Positions 6,472 through 13,020 of a stretch of DNA of 13,020 nucleotides are shown piece after piece (positions within the stretch are counted from its first letter, which is position 1; each line of letters begins with the position of its first letter). The position numbers were made by a program, and so were the translations under genes. The DNA comes from Candidatus Stahliibacteriota bacterium (GTDB lineage: Bacteria; Hydrothermota; Tepidihabitantia; SM23-42), in contig JAUWLY010000044.1 of NCBI GenBank assembly GCA_030613445.1, positions 1-13,020 on the forward strand. Direction: 5' to 3'. The notes beneath the pieces were generated by a model. It made no database searches. It worked only from the letters and a program-made list of their open reading frames with translations, and had not been told where the DNA came from.

Positions 6472-7719
6472 ATGAGAAAAGTGTTCTTATTTGCGATGGT
6501 CATTGGTATCTGTTCTTTTTTGACGGCAGATTGGGAGTCAATCGGTCCATATGGTGGTTCATTGGGTGTTGTTGCGACTGCACTTTCTGATGAAAATATT
6601 GTTTATGTAGCAGGTTATAGGGAACCAGCATATGTATTCAGATCGATTGATGGAGGTGCTACGTGGTCAAAGAGGTCCACACTGTCAGATCAATTGTTTT
6701 GTCTGGCGGTTGACCCAACCAATCCTCTGATTTTATACGCAGGTAGCAAACAGAGTGTATACAAGTCAATTGATGGCGGTGCGACTTGGAGTTGTGATTC
6801 TATACCGGGTAATAATAATAATGTCAATGGTCTGGTTGTAGATCCGACTTCTCCCTCAATTATATTCGCGGTCGGCAGGACATTGTCTGGCAGCTATAGT
6901 GTAATGGCATTTTTTAAAAGCACGAATGGCGGTGATACGTGGAGCACCACAGCTCTTCATACCGTCTATAATGGTGATGCTTATTGTATGATTCTTGACC
7001 TGTCTAATCCTGATAATATATACGTGGGTGGTTATTACAGGGACAGTTTGAATTATCCCAAAGTCTATAAATCAACGAACGGTGGTTCTAGTTTCACAGA
7101 TATGTCATCAGGTTTTAGTACGAATGGTAGCAATATAAAGGCTTTGGCAGTGCATCCAACTGATATTAATATCGCATATGCAACAACATTTTATGATGGT
7201 ATCTATCGGACAACAGACGGTGGTACTTTATGGTCTATGGTCAAAAACGATAACTTTATTACGTGCCTTGCAACCACTCAAACTGAACCAAATAGTGTAT
7301 ATGCGGGTAAAGATACAGTAATATATAAAAGTACTGATGCCGGAGTCTCATGGTTCACTACTGGTTCAGGTCATGGAGGCGTTTATAAAATGAGCCGCGG
7401 TCTCGTAGCATGTCAGAATCAGGTTTCAACCCTGTATACGGTTGATAATCTAGGTGTATTCAAGACAACGAATGGTGGCACAAACTGGTTTGATGCCAAT
7501 CAAGATATCACGACTGCAACTATTCTTGCGATTGGTCTTGCACCAACAGCGCCTTCTACAATGTATACGGAATTCGAGGGTGCAGGCGTATTCAAGACGA
7601 CTAATAGCGGGACTGCTTGGCAGCAACTCTCTACACCTTTGGATTGTGGTACAATATGTGAGTTTGCTGTTCATAATGCTAATCCAGATATAGTGTACGG
7701 TCTTGAGGGGTTTGGTTGA
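6472..7719 (+). CDS. Secreted BNR/sortilin-like repeat protein, N-terminal part ending at in-frame TGA
   Basis: The protein starts with a signal peptide: MRK, a hydrophobic run, then a likely cut after FLTA, before DWESIGPYGG. The mature part has eight repeats of about 45 residues, each ending in a variant of VYKSTNGGxTW (for example FRSIDGGATW, YKSIDGGATW, FKTTNGGTNW). Intervening motifs resemble LAVDPTNPxxLYAG. This is the BNR/Asp-box, VPS10/sortilin-like propeller pattern of exported bacterial proteins, often found in surface or adhesion proteins. Start ATG 6472 has a strong Shine-Dalgarno site and its own promoter. The frame stops at TGA 7717-7719 in mid-repeat (VYGLEGFG, then stop). The same frame continues at once with LYRSTDGGTVW, so the ancestral gene ran on to 8685. 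If the stop is real and not read through, the product lacks five repeats and its sorting domain. Confidence 0.88.
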   Translation: MRKVFLFAMVIGICSFLTADWESIGPYGGSLGVVATALSDENIVYVAGYREPAYVFRSIDGGATWSKRSTLSDQLFCLAVDPTNPLILYAGSKQSVYKSIDGGATWSCDSIPGNNNNVNGLVVDPTSPSIIFAVGRTLSGSYSVMAFFKSTNGGDTWSTTALHTVYNGDAYCMILDLSNPDNIYVGGYYRDSLNYPKVYKSTNGGSSFTDMSSGFSTNGSNIKALAVHPTDINIAYATTFYDGIYRTTDGGTLWSMVKNDNFITCLATTQTEPNSVYAGKDTVIYKSTDAGVSWFTTGSGHGGVYKMSRGLVACQNQVSTLYTVDNLGVFKTTNGGTNWFDANQDITTATILAIGLAPTAPSTMYTEFEGAGVFKTTNSGTAWQQLSTPLDCGTICEFAVHNANPDIVYGLEGFG

Positions 7720-8685
7720 GGTAATGCTGAGCTCTATAGGAGCACAGACGGCGGGACCGTCTGGGACTCACTTGATTCTTACTACACAGATGGTGGTGCA
7801 TTTGTGGCTGATCCAAACAATAGCAACATATACTGGAGTGGCGGTATCCTCGCCGGTATGCGGGTTTCTAAGACCACAAATAGTGGTTCGTCATGGGTAC
7901 GCTACAGCCTTAACGGATCCGGGTTCACATTTTCCTTAGCAGTTGATCCGACCAATTCCAATATCGTATACGCAGGGGGTGTTCCTGGTCTTTATAAAAC
8001 AACGAATGGCGGTAGTAATTGGTTTTTCTCCTCAACCGGTATAACCGATACCATTTTCGATATTGAGATTGATCCTACTAATACCAGTATTCTTTATGCT
8101 GGAACACCCGATGGTGTTTTTAGCTCCACAAATAGCGGTGTTACTTGGATAAATACTGGTTGTACAGGTGTGAAAGCACTTACTATTGATTACACAGCTC
8201 CTGATACGCTTTATGTTGGTACTATCACTGGTGTATATTTGAGCACAACAGGTGGTGGTGGTTGGGTGGCAATGAACAGTGGACTCGATAACACGAATGT
8301 TATTTCTTTAGAGATCGATCCCGGCCATTATTTGTTTGCAGGTACAGAAGGCTCAAGTATATACCGTTGGAACCTGAATGTCGGGGTGGTAGAACAAGGG
8401 AGATTGGAGGAGAAAATTCCTCTTGCAATCTATCCAAATCCAATGAGGGATCAAGCAACGATCACCTATTACATTTCAAAAACAACAGTAGTTGAGCTTT
8501 CGATTTTTGATGTTCAGGGAAGATTGGTTAAGAACATTGTCAGTGGTACATGTCAGCCAGGAGCATATACTACTTATTGGACCGGTAGGGATAATTGCAA
8601 TCAATCAGTGTCTGCAGGAATCTATTTTTGTAAGTTTTCTGCGGAAGGAATGGCTATTATAGACAAAACAGTATTGCTGCAATAG
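7720..8685 (+). pseudogene. C-terminal part of the same repeat protein: five repeats plus sorting/FlgD-like domain
   Basis: It is in the same frame as the upstream part, separated only by one TGA. Repeats continue without a break: LYRSTDGGTVW, SKTTNSGSSW, LYKTTNGGSNW, FSSTNSGVTW and YLSTTGGGGW. After VVEQGRLEEKIP comes a C-terminal domain of about 85 residues (YPNPMRD, VELSIFDVQGRLVKN, AGIYFCKFSAEG, ending KTVLLQ). It resembles the T9SS type A sorting domain or FlgD Ig-like domain used for export and surface attachment. There is no Shine-Dalgarno site or plausible own start; GTG 7804 is merely the first start-like codon. It could be expressed only by UGA read-through, or the stop may be a mutation or sequence error. 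The stop codon is one base from that of the convergent gene. I call it a disrupted gene half, not an independent protein. Confidence 0.75.
7740..7769 (+). other. Stem-loop downstream of the in-frame TGA
   Basis: CAGACGG (7745-7751) pairs perfectly with CCGTCTG (7757-7763) around the five-base loop CGGGA. Outer GAG (7740-7742) and CTC (7767-7769) can add three pairs. It lies 25 bases after the TGA. It also encodes STDGGTVWDS, an ordinary repeat motif, so coding constraint alone may explain it. Confidence 0.4.
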
Positions 8686-8686
8686 A

Positions 8687-10216
8687 TCAATGAGCCCGTT
8701 TCTTTTGTGGAGGAGAGGGGGTCATATTATACAAATATGCTGATGCGCCCGAGGCGCCAACTGCATCAATCTGGGTTCCAAGCAAATCCAGAAATGAAAC
8801 GAACAGTTTTTCCTCATCTACACCACAATGGGTGGCGATATGAGAGAAGACGAGCCAAACCCTTTTGTTTCCTTTTAACCTTTGCAGATCCTGGTAATAA
8901 TTGGTCCACTCAGTCCGGGATTCAATCCCCTCGATATACTCAACGGGGAAACCATATCGATCATGATAATATCGAAATGCATTGAGCGAAGCATAGTAGA
9001 CATATATTATGTCGCCATCGTGCCAATTTTCATCAACGTATTTTAGTACTGTACGGAGTTCTTCTGGGGCGCGCGGTCGGATCAAGTGATAGCCGGCAAG
9101 CAATACTGGATGAATGAACAGGATGACAACCAATGCTATTCCCAGGAAGTTTGATTGATGTCTTATTTTGTTCCTGATATCGCTGATCCCCTGGGCAATG
9201 ACCAGGATCATAAATGGCGTCAGAAAAAGGAGTAGTCTGCCTTCAAAAGGGTATCTGTGCAAACCTGATGCGATTAGAGCGAGAAAGATTGGCAGAATCA
9301 AAAGCAAGATATTTCTTTTCTTGTACCTGAACATCATGGCACAACCCCACAAGAAAGCCAGTACCCCTAATAACAGTTCATATATTGAAAGCCCAATCGG
9401 GAATTTGAAAGTTCGCAAAAAGACATAAGCAAACCACTTGATATCAGGGAGCGAGGTCGGGGGCAAAGGCATGAAACTTGACTGCCAAGCGGTTAATAGT
9501 TGTTCGTGTCTGCTCAGGCTACTGAGGGTGACAAGGTAATTGGTAAGAAAACTCGCTAAGCCGAGCATAGTAGCGATAAGCAAACCGCAAAGCGTAGACC
9601 ATTGTAGTTTGCGTAGGGCATAGAAGTACATAACTATGAGTGATGCACAAAATACGAATAAGGCCGGGTGTGAAAACCAAAGACATAGCCCACTGACAAA
9701 GCCGAAGAGTATTGTGTATTTGATCTCGAATTTCTTATCGAAAACCAATATTGCCAACGAAATAATCAAAAGTGCTATGAAAACGTCGCTAGAGTATTGT
9801 TTTACTTCTGAAGCAAAGTAAATCAAATGGTCACCGACCGCAAAAAGGACAAGGGCGATGGTAAGTGACTGTTTACTTATGGTTTTCTTGGCGACCTGAT
9901 AGAATAGGAATAACGCACCTATTCCCGCGATTAAAGGCAGAAAACGGAGCGCCAATTCACTCAGCCCCAAAAGCGTGCTCATGAATTTCTGCAATAATAA
10001 AAAGCCAACTGGAGCAGCCTGCGCATAGTCGAGCGGTTTGAGCAATTGAGAATATGAACGCTGCACAATATTTAATGCCAGTGCCGCTTCCCCCTCAGTG
10101 AGTGAGCGATTATAAATGAACTGTGCGATCCTTAATACAGCACCTATCCCTATTATTAACCAGGGGATTGTTCTCGAAGAGAATAGAGAGTTTCTTGCTC
10201 TATCGTCAATTTCCAT
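8687..10216 (-). CDS. GT39-like integral membrane glycosyltransferase
   Basis: This 509-residue polytopic protein has about ten hydrophobic segments and a hydrophilic C-terminal part of about 130 residues. It is a GT-C membrane glycosyltransferase like the ArnT/PMT (GT39, PMT_2) class, which moves a sugar from a polyprenyl-phosphate donor on the periplasmic face. The first periplasmic loop reads RSLTEGEAALALNI (about 37-50), then AAPVGFLLLQKF, where relatives usually have LWxDEA and aPxgfxxxxk. The normally conserved Asp of the DE pair is Gly here and the Glu is kept. RLLLFLTPFMIL is a typical late membrane motif. The frame opens at 10246, but that ATG lies upstream of the predicted transcription start. 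ATG 10216, just past the -10, gives MEIDDRARN and is preferred. The acceptor is unknown. The nearby isoprenoid genes fit a polyprenyl-phosphate donor, by inference only. Confidence 0.85.
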   Translation of the reverse strand: MEIDDRARNSLFSSRTIPWLIIGIGAVLRIAQFIYNRSLTEGEAALALNIVQRSYSQLLKPLDYAQAAPVGFLLLQKFMSTLLGLSELALRFLPLIAGIGALFLFYQVAKKTISKQSLTIALVLFAVGDHLIYFASEVKQYSSDVFIALLIISLAILVFDKKFEIKYTILFGFVSGLCLWFSHPALFVFCASLIVMYFYALRKLQWSTLCGLLIATMLGLASFLTNYLVTLSSLSRHEQLLTAWQSSFMPLPPTSLPDIKWFAYVFLRTFKFPIGLSIYELLLGVLAFLWGCAMMFRYKKRNILLLILPIFLALIASGLHRYPFEGRLLLFLTPFMILVIAQGISDIRNKIRHQSNFLGIALVVILFIHPVLLAGYHLIRPRAPEELRTVLKYVDENWHDGDIIYVYYASLNAFRYYHDRYGFPVEYIEGIESRTEWTNYYQDLQRLKGNKRVWLVFSHIATHCGVDEEKLFVSFLDLLGTQIDAVGASGASAYLYNMTPSPPQKKRAH

Positions 10217-10223
10217 TATCCCC

Positions 10224-10251
10224 ATTATATTAAACATAGTATACAAGTCAA
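10224..10251 (-). promoter_or_regulatory. Promoter of the GT39-like gene
   Basis: On the minus strand, TTGACT (10251-10246) and TATAAT (10229-10224) are 16 bases apart. ATG 10216 begins eight bases past the -10, so the transcript would start on or next to it with no leader. This geometry decides the start against the longer frame. Confidence 0.7.
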
Positions 10252-10272
10252 CCGTTTTTCAGGACAATAGCC

Positions 10273-10300
10273 TTGACTTTGTCAAAAAAGCGTGTAGAAT
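10273..10300 (+). promoter_or_regulatory. Outer plus-strand promoter upstream of ispA
   Basis: TTGACT (10273-10278) and TAGAAT (10295-10300) are 16 bases apart. An ATG lies at 10307, seven bases after the -10, repeating the leaderless arrangement seen at other promoters here. It could drive a small ORF, a small RNA or a longer ispA leader. Confidence 0.5.
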
Positions 10301-10306
10301 ATCCCC

Positions 10307-10396
10307 ATGATCTTAGATAAAGAGTGCGGACCACCCTTAAAAACGCAATACATAATGGCTTGGTCATATCTTCCTCATATGCATATTGACAAATAG
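10307..10396 (+). CDS. Possible 29-residue leaderless small ORF
   Basis: ATG 10307 sits seven bases past the TAGAAT -10 and opens a 29-codon frame (MILDKECGPPLKTQYIMAWS, then nine more residues) ending at TAG 10394-10396. That is 29 bases before ispA, and its last codons contain the -35 of the ispA promoter. I recognise no family. Promoter geometry is the only support. It could be a leader peptide, a small RNA or nothing. Confidence 0.22.
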   Translation: MILDKECGPPLKTQYIMAWSYLPHMHIDK

Positions 10397-10413
10397 TCAA
10401 TTTCCATTAAAAT
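10386..10413 (+). promoter_or_regulatory. Promoter of ispA-dxs
   Basis: A perfect TTGACA (10386-10391) is followed after 16 bases by TAAAAT (10408-10413). The expected start is near 10420, leaving a leader of about six bases before ATG 10426, too short for a Shine-Dalgarno site. Confidence 0.65.
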
Positions 10414-10425
10414 TATGTTGGACTC

Positions 10426-11298
10426 ATGATTGATATAGATGTGGTTAAATACTTGGCAGAAAAAAAGGTGCCGGTTGATCAGGCACTTAAAGAATATTTT
10501 GCTGGGATAAACGACTTTTTCGATGTGATGTATTATTCAATTGGCAATGGCAAAAGAATAAGGCCAATTCTTGCCATTGCGAGCTACGAGGCTAGCGGCG
10601 GGAAAGATTCTGAGCAAATAATGCCGATAGCCTGTGGTCTTGAATTGATCCATACTTACTCGTTGATCCACGACGATTTACCATCTATGGACGATGATGA
10701 TTATCGACGGGGTAGAGCTGCTGCCCATAAGAAATTCGGGGAAGCCCTGGCTATACTCTCTGGCGATGGTCTGTTTGCTCATGCCTTTGAACTCTTTGCA
10801 CAGGGGAATGGTTTGGTTCAGGAGAAACTTGCGATAATAAAGTCAGTAAGCGAGGTGGTTGGACCAAAAGGCGTTGTTTATGGTCAAACCCTTGATATCA
10901 GTAAAGATATGGCTCTGACCCCCAAATCCTTAAGGCGCATTCATTTAAACAAGACTGCTAAGTTTATCGCGGTTTCCTTGAAATGCGGCGCAATAATAGC
11001 CCAGGCATCACCAATTTTAGTTGACGAGTTATACAAAGCAGGTGTCTGTATGGGTATGCTTTTTCAATATACTGATGATATTCTTGATATTACAGGGGAA
11101 AAGGAAAAATTAGGCAAGACCCCTGGTAAAGATGTGACCGCAGGTAAATTGACCGCGCCTGCTGTTTATGGTTTGGAAGGTGCCAGGTTTCGTGCTCAAC
11201 GATATGCTGAACTCGCTAAACACAGGTTTGATAAACTTGGCGGGAGGTTTGACGTCTTCAGTAAGATTACCGACTTTATGCTGGACCGAACATTCTGA
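10426..11298 (+). CDS. ispA: Short-chain polyprenyl diphosphate synthase (FPP/GGPP synthase, IspA type)
   Basis: This 290-residue trans-isoprenyl diphosphate synthase condenses IPP with allylic diphosphates in the cytosol to give farnesyl or geranylgeranyl diphosphate. Visible motifs are NGKRIRP (about 41-47), which binds diphosphate, and the first Asp-rich motif DDLPSMDDDDYRRGR (about 78-92), which has the DDxxxxD spacing of bacterial type II enzymes. Further on come KFGEALAILSGD, GQTLDI and the second Asp-rich motif YTDDILDITG, then GKDVTAGKLTAP. Tyr and Ser precede the first motif (HTYSLIHDD) as in E. coli IspA, which favours farnesyl product length, but a geranylgeranyl product is possible. 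Length is normal. ATG 10426 is supported by the N-terminal length and a promoter just upstream; there is no Shine-Dalgarno site. dxs follows after 30 bases, the common ispA-dxs order, so the two are probably co-transcribed. Confidence 0.93.
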   Translation: MIDIDVVKYLAEKKVPVDQALKEYFAGINDFFDVMYYSIGNGKRIRPILAIASYEASGGKDSEQIMPIACGLELIHTYSLIHDDLPSMDDDDYRRGRAAAHKKFGEALAILSGDGLFAHAFELFAQGNGLVQEKLAIIKSVSEVVGPKGVVYGQTLDISKDMALTPKSLRRIHLNKTAKFIAVSLKCGAIIAQASPILVDELYKAGVCMGMLFQYTDDILDITGEKEKLGKTPGKDVTAGKLTAPAVYGLEGARFRAQRYAELAKHRFDKLGGRFDVFSKITDFMLDRTF

Positions 11299-11328
11299 GA
11301 GTATGTCCCAAGGTGATAACAAAGCTCG

Positions 11329-13020
11329 ATGGCTATTCTAAGTAAGATTAAAAGTCCCAAGGACCTGGAGCATCTGACAGTCGAGCAATTGCAGGTGCTT
11401 GCTAGTGAAATCAGAGAGAAGATCATCAATACATGTGCTCAGACTGGCGGTCATGTTGCCCCTTCGTTGGGGGTTGTGGAATTAACCATCGCATTATACA
11501 GGGCATTTGATGCTGATGTGGATAAAATCATCTGGGATGTTGGCCACCAAACCTACGCTCAGAAACTGATTACTGGCCGCTACTCAAAATTCCACACATT
11601 GAGAACATATAAGGGGATTAGCGGTTTTCCAAAGAGAAAAGAGTCTAAATACGATGTCTTTGATACCGGGCATTCTTCGACATCATTGTCTGCGGCAACC
11701 GGTTTTGCTTTAGCGAGAGATCTGAGGGGTGACAAGTTCAATATAGTAAGTGTTATTGGTGATGGCTCATTGGGTGCTGGTATTGCTTTTGAAGCACTCA
11801 ATCACTTGGGTCATCTAAAAAAGGATGTGATTGTTGTCTTGAACGATAACAAGCGTTCTATCGGTGACTCAGTAGGTGCGTTGTCTCAATATCTGACAAG
11901 GATCATCACCGCGCGGACCTATAATCGTTTTCGCGATGACTTATGGAAATTCCTCGGTAAATTTCCACCGTATACGAGAGACCGAAGTAGAAATCTCGCT
12001 AAGCTATTACAGGAGGGTTTAAAGGGGATGTATGCACCGGCAGTTATTTTTGAAGAGCTTGGTTTCCGATATATAGGTCCACTCAACGGTCATAAGTTAA
12101 GTGAGCTGATCGATACTTTCCAGAGAGTAAAAGAGATGAAAGGCCCAAGGTTTGTCCACGTCGTGACGAAGAAAGGTAAGGGATTCGAGACTGCCGAAAA
12201 ATATCCTGAAGCCTTTCACGGTATCGGATCCTACTGTGCAAAGACTGGGAAGGTAAAAAGCAAGGCGCAGTCCTGGACATCCGTATTTGGCGATAGTATT
12301 GTAAGGCTTGCCAAGAAGAACAAAAAGATTATCGCTATTACTGCTGGGATGTGTCTGGGGACTGGTCTGAAGAAATTTCGTGAAGAAATACCAGAGCGAT
12401 TCTTTGATGTTGGTATCACTGAACAGCATGCAGTAACTATGGCTGCGGCGCTTGCCATAGAAGGGTACATCCCTATTTGCGCAATCTATTCAACTTTTCT
12501 CCAACGTGCCTATGATCAAATCATTCATGATGTATGCCTACAGGATATCCCGGTCATTTTTGCAGTTGATCGTGCTGGTCTGGTTGGGCAGGATGGTCCA
12601 ACCCACCATGGTCCATTTGATATTTCATTTTTTAGATGTATCCCGAATATAATCGTCGGTGCACCCAAAGACGGTGATGAATTGATTGCGATGCTCATGA
12701 CCGCGGTCAGTGAGCGTGATCATCCTTTTGTAATACGCTATTCAAGAAGCACCTGCCCGTCGGTCAAGAATCAGAGCCCAGATATACTCCCCATTGGTAA
12801 GTGGGAGATCCTTGAGCAAGGTCGAGATATCGTAGTGATCGCGGTCGGGTCAATGGTCAAGGAAGCACTTAGTGCCCTCGCTATTTTGAAGGGCAAGGGT
12901 TTGAACCCGACAATAGTAAATGGTCGTTTTATCAAACCCTTAGACATGGATATGCTTCAAACATTTTTGAAGAACACTCATACAGTCATTACAGTTGAGG
13001 AGAATACACTCCGCGGTGGT
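11329..13020 (+). CDS. dxs: 1-deoxy-D-xylulose-5-phosphate synthase, C-terminus cut by window edge
   Basis: Dxs condenses pyruvate with glyceraldehyde 3-phosphate using thiamine diphosphate, the first step of the MEP isoprenoid pathway. From ATG 11329 the frame stays open for 564 codons to the window end; about 50-70 residues should be missing. Visible landmarks are GGHVAPSLGVVELT (His42), WDVGHQTY (His73), TGHSSTSLSAATG, the ThDP-binding GDG (144-146) with NDN (172-174), and FEELGFRYIGPLNGH (241-255). Later come DVGITEQHAVT (catalytic-type Glu365), IYSTFLQRAYDQIIHDV and GQDGPTHHGPFD (His426). NDNKRSI replaces the more common NDNEMSI, a mild variation. AGGTGAT at 11311-11317 is a Shine-Dalgarno-like site, though 11 bases is a long spacing. 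Co-transcription with ispA is likely. Confidence 0.97.
   Translation, partial: MAILSKIKSPKDLEHLTVEQLQVLASEIREKIINTCAQTGGHVAPSLGVVELTIALYRAFDADVDKIIWDVGHQTYAQKLITGRYSKFHTLRTYKGISGFPKRKESKYDVFDTGHSSTSLSAATGFALARDLRGDKFNIVSVIGDGSLGAGIAFEALNHLGHLKKDVIVVLNDNKRSIGDSVGALSQYLTRIITARTYNRFRDDLWKFLGKFPPYTRDRSRNLAKLLQEGLKGMYAPAVIFEELGFRYIGPLNGHKLSELIDTFQRVKEMKGPRFVHVVTKKGKGFETAEKYPEAFHGIGSYCAKTGKVKSKAQSWTSVFGDSIVRLAKKNKKIIAITAGMCLGTGLKKFREEIPERFFDVGITEQHAVTMAAALAIEGYIPICAIYSTFLQRAYDQIIHDVCLQDIPVIFAVDRAGLVGQDGPTHHGPFDISFFRCIPNIIVGAPKDGDELIAMLMTAVSERDHPFVIRYSRSTCPSVKNQSPDILPIGKWEILEQGRDIVVIAVGSMVKEALSALAILKGKGLNPTIVNGRFIKPLDMDMLQTFLKNTHTVITVEENTLRGG

Larger units (their letters stand above)
10273..10400. 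repeat. Two TTGAC/GTCAA palindromes framing the divergent region
   Basis: TTGAC-TTT-GTCAA (10273-10285) and TTGAC-AAATA-GTCAA (10386-10400) share arms and differ in spacer. Each contains the -35 box of a plus-strand promoter. They could be paired operators, or palindromes created by -35 boxes by chance. Confidence 0.4.

Noticed and set aside
7717..7719. UGA read as glycine (Gracilibacteria/SR1 code)
   Set aside because: At least four other genes in the window end naturally with TGA at the expected protein length, so the standard meaning applies.
7804..8685. Independent gene starting at GTG 7804
   Set aside because: It is in the same frame as the upstream repeats, begins in mid-repeat and has no Shine-Dalgarno site or promoter.
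10217..10246. Longer start of the GT39-like gene at 10246
   Set aside because: The added codons overlap the -35 to -10 region of a strong promoter, so they would not be transcribed from it.
12083..12470. Overlapping antisense frames inside dxs
   Set aside because: They are shadows of the conserved dxs frame with no independent support.
1..13020. CRISPR arrays, tRNA/rRNA genes, insertion sequences, phage or defence genes
   Set aside because: No regular repeat-spacer array, cloverleaf, rRNA core, transposase, integrase or nuclease motif was seen on either strand.

Overview
This 13 kb window looks like chromosomal DNA from a Gram-negative-type, moderately AT-rich bacterium, probably from a poorly cultivated phylum. 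An lpxB gene implies lipid A and an outer membrane. A secreted propeller-repeat protein ends in a sorting/FlgD-like domain of the kind common in the FCB group and in WOR-3/Stahlbacteria-like candidate phyla. Isoprenoids are made by the MEP route (dxs). The phylum is an inference from gene style, not from a marker tree.

Layout, left to right. (1) The 3' part of groEL, cut by the left edge, then a gap with a 12-bp hairpin and a small FmdB-type zinc-ribbon gene. (2) A cell-surface block on the + strand: lpxB, a divergent SDR nucleotide-sugar epimerase-like gene with its own near-consensus promoter, a B12-binding-type radical SAM gene, and a GT4-like glycosyltransferase that overlaps the radical SAM gene by ATGA. 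(3) A separately promoted gene with a strong Shine-Dalgarno site. It encodes a secreted protein of about 13 BNR/sortilin-like repeats plus a C-terminal sorting-type domain, and a single in-frame TGA at 7717-7719 splits it. (4) On the - strand, a GT39-like integral membrane glycosyltransferase, ending one base from the propeller gene. (5) A 210-bp divergent region with three sigma70-type promoters and two TTGAC/GTCAA palindromes. (6) ispA followed by dxs, an isoprenoid precursor pair; dxs runs off the right edge.

How the genes fit together. LpxB, the epimerase-like protein, the GT4 enzyme and the GT39-like enzyme all suit building or decorating surface glycolipid or polysaccharide. IspA and Dxs supply the polyprenyl chains that such pathways use as carriers. 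The radical SAM protein is of a type that often modifies lipids or natural products, but its substrate cannot be read from sequence.

The most unusual signals are regulatory or translational. Several good promoters sit so close to a start codon that the mRNA would be leaderless or nearly so. The propeller gene has an in-frame UGA followed by a stem-loop. lpxB carries a GC-rich palindromic segment inside its coding frame. I found no CRISPR array, tRNA, rRNA, insertion sequence or phage gene, and no clearly new multi-gene system.
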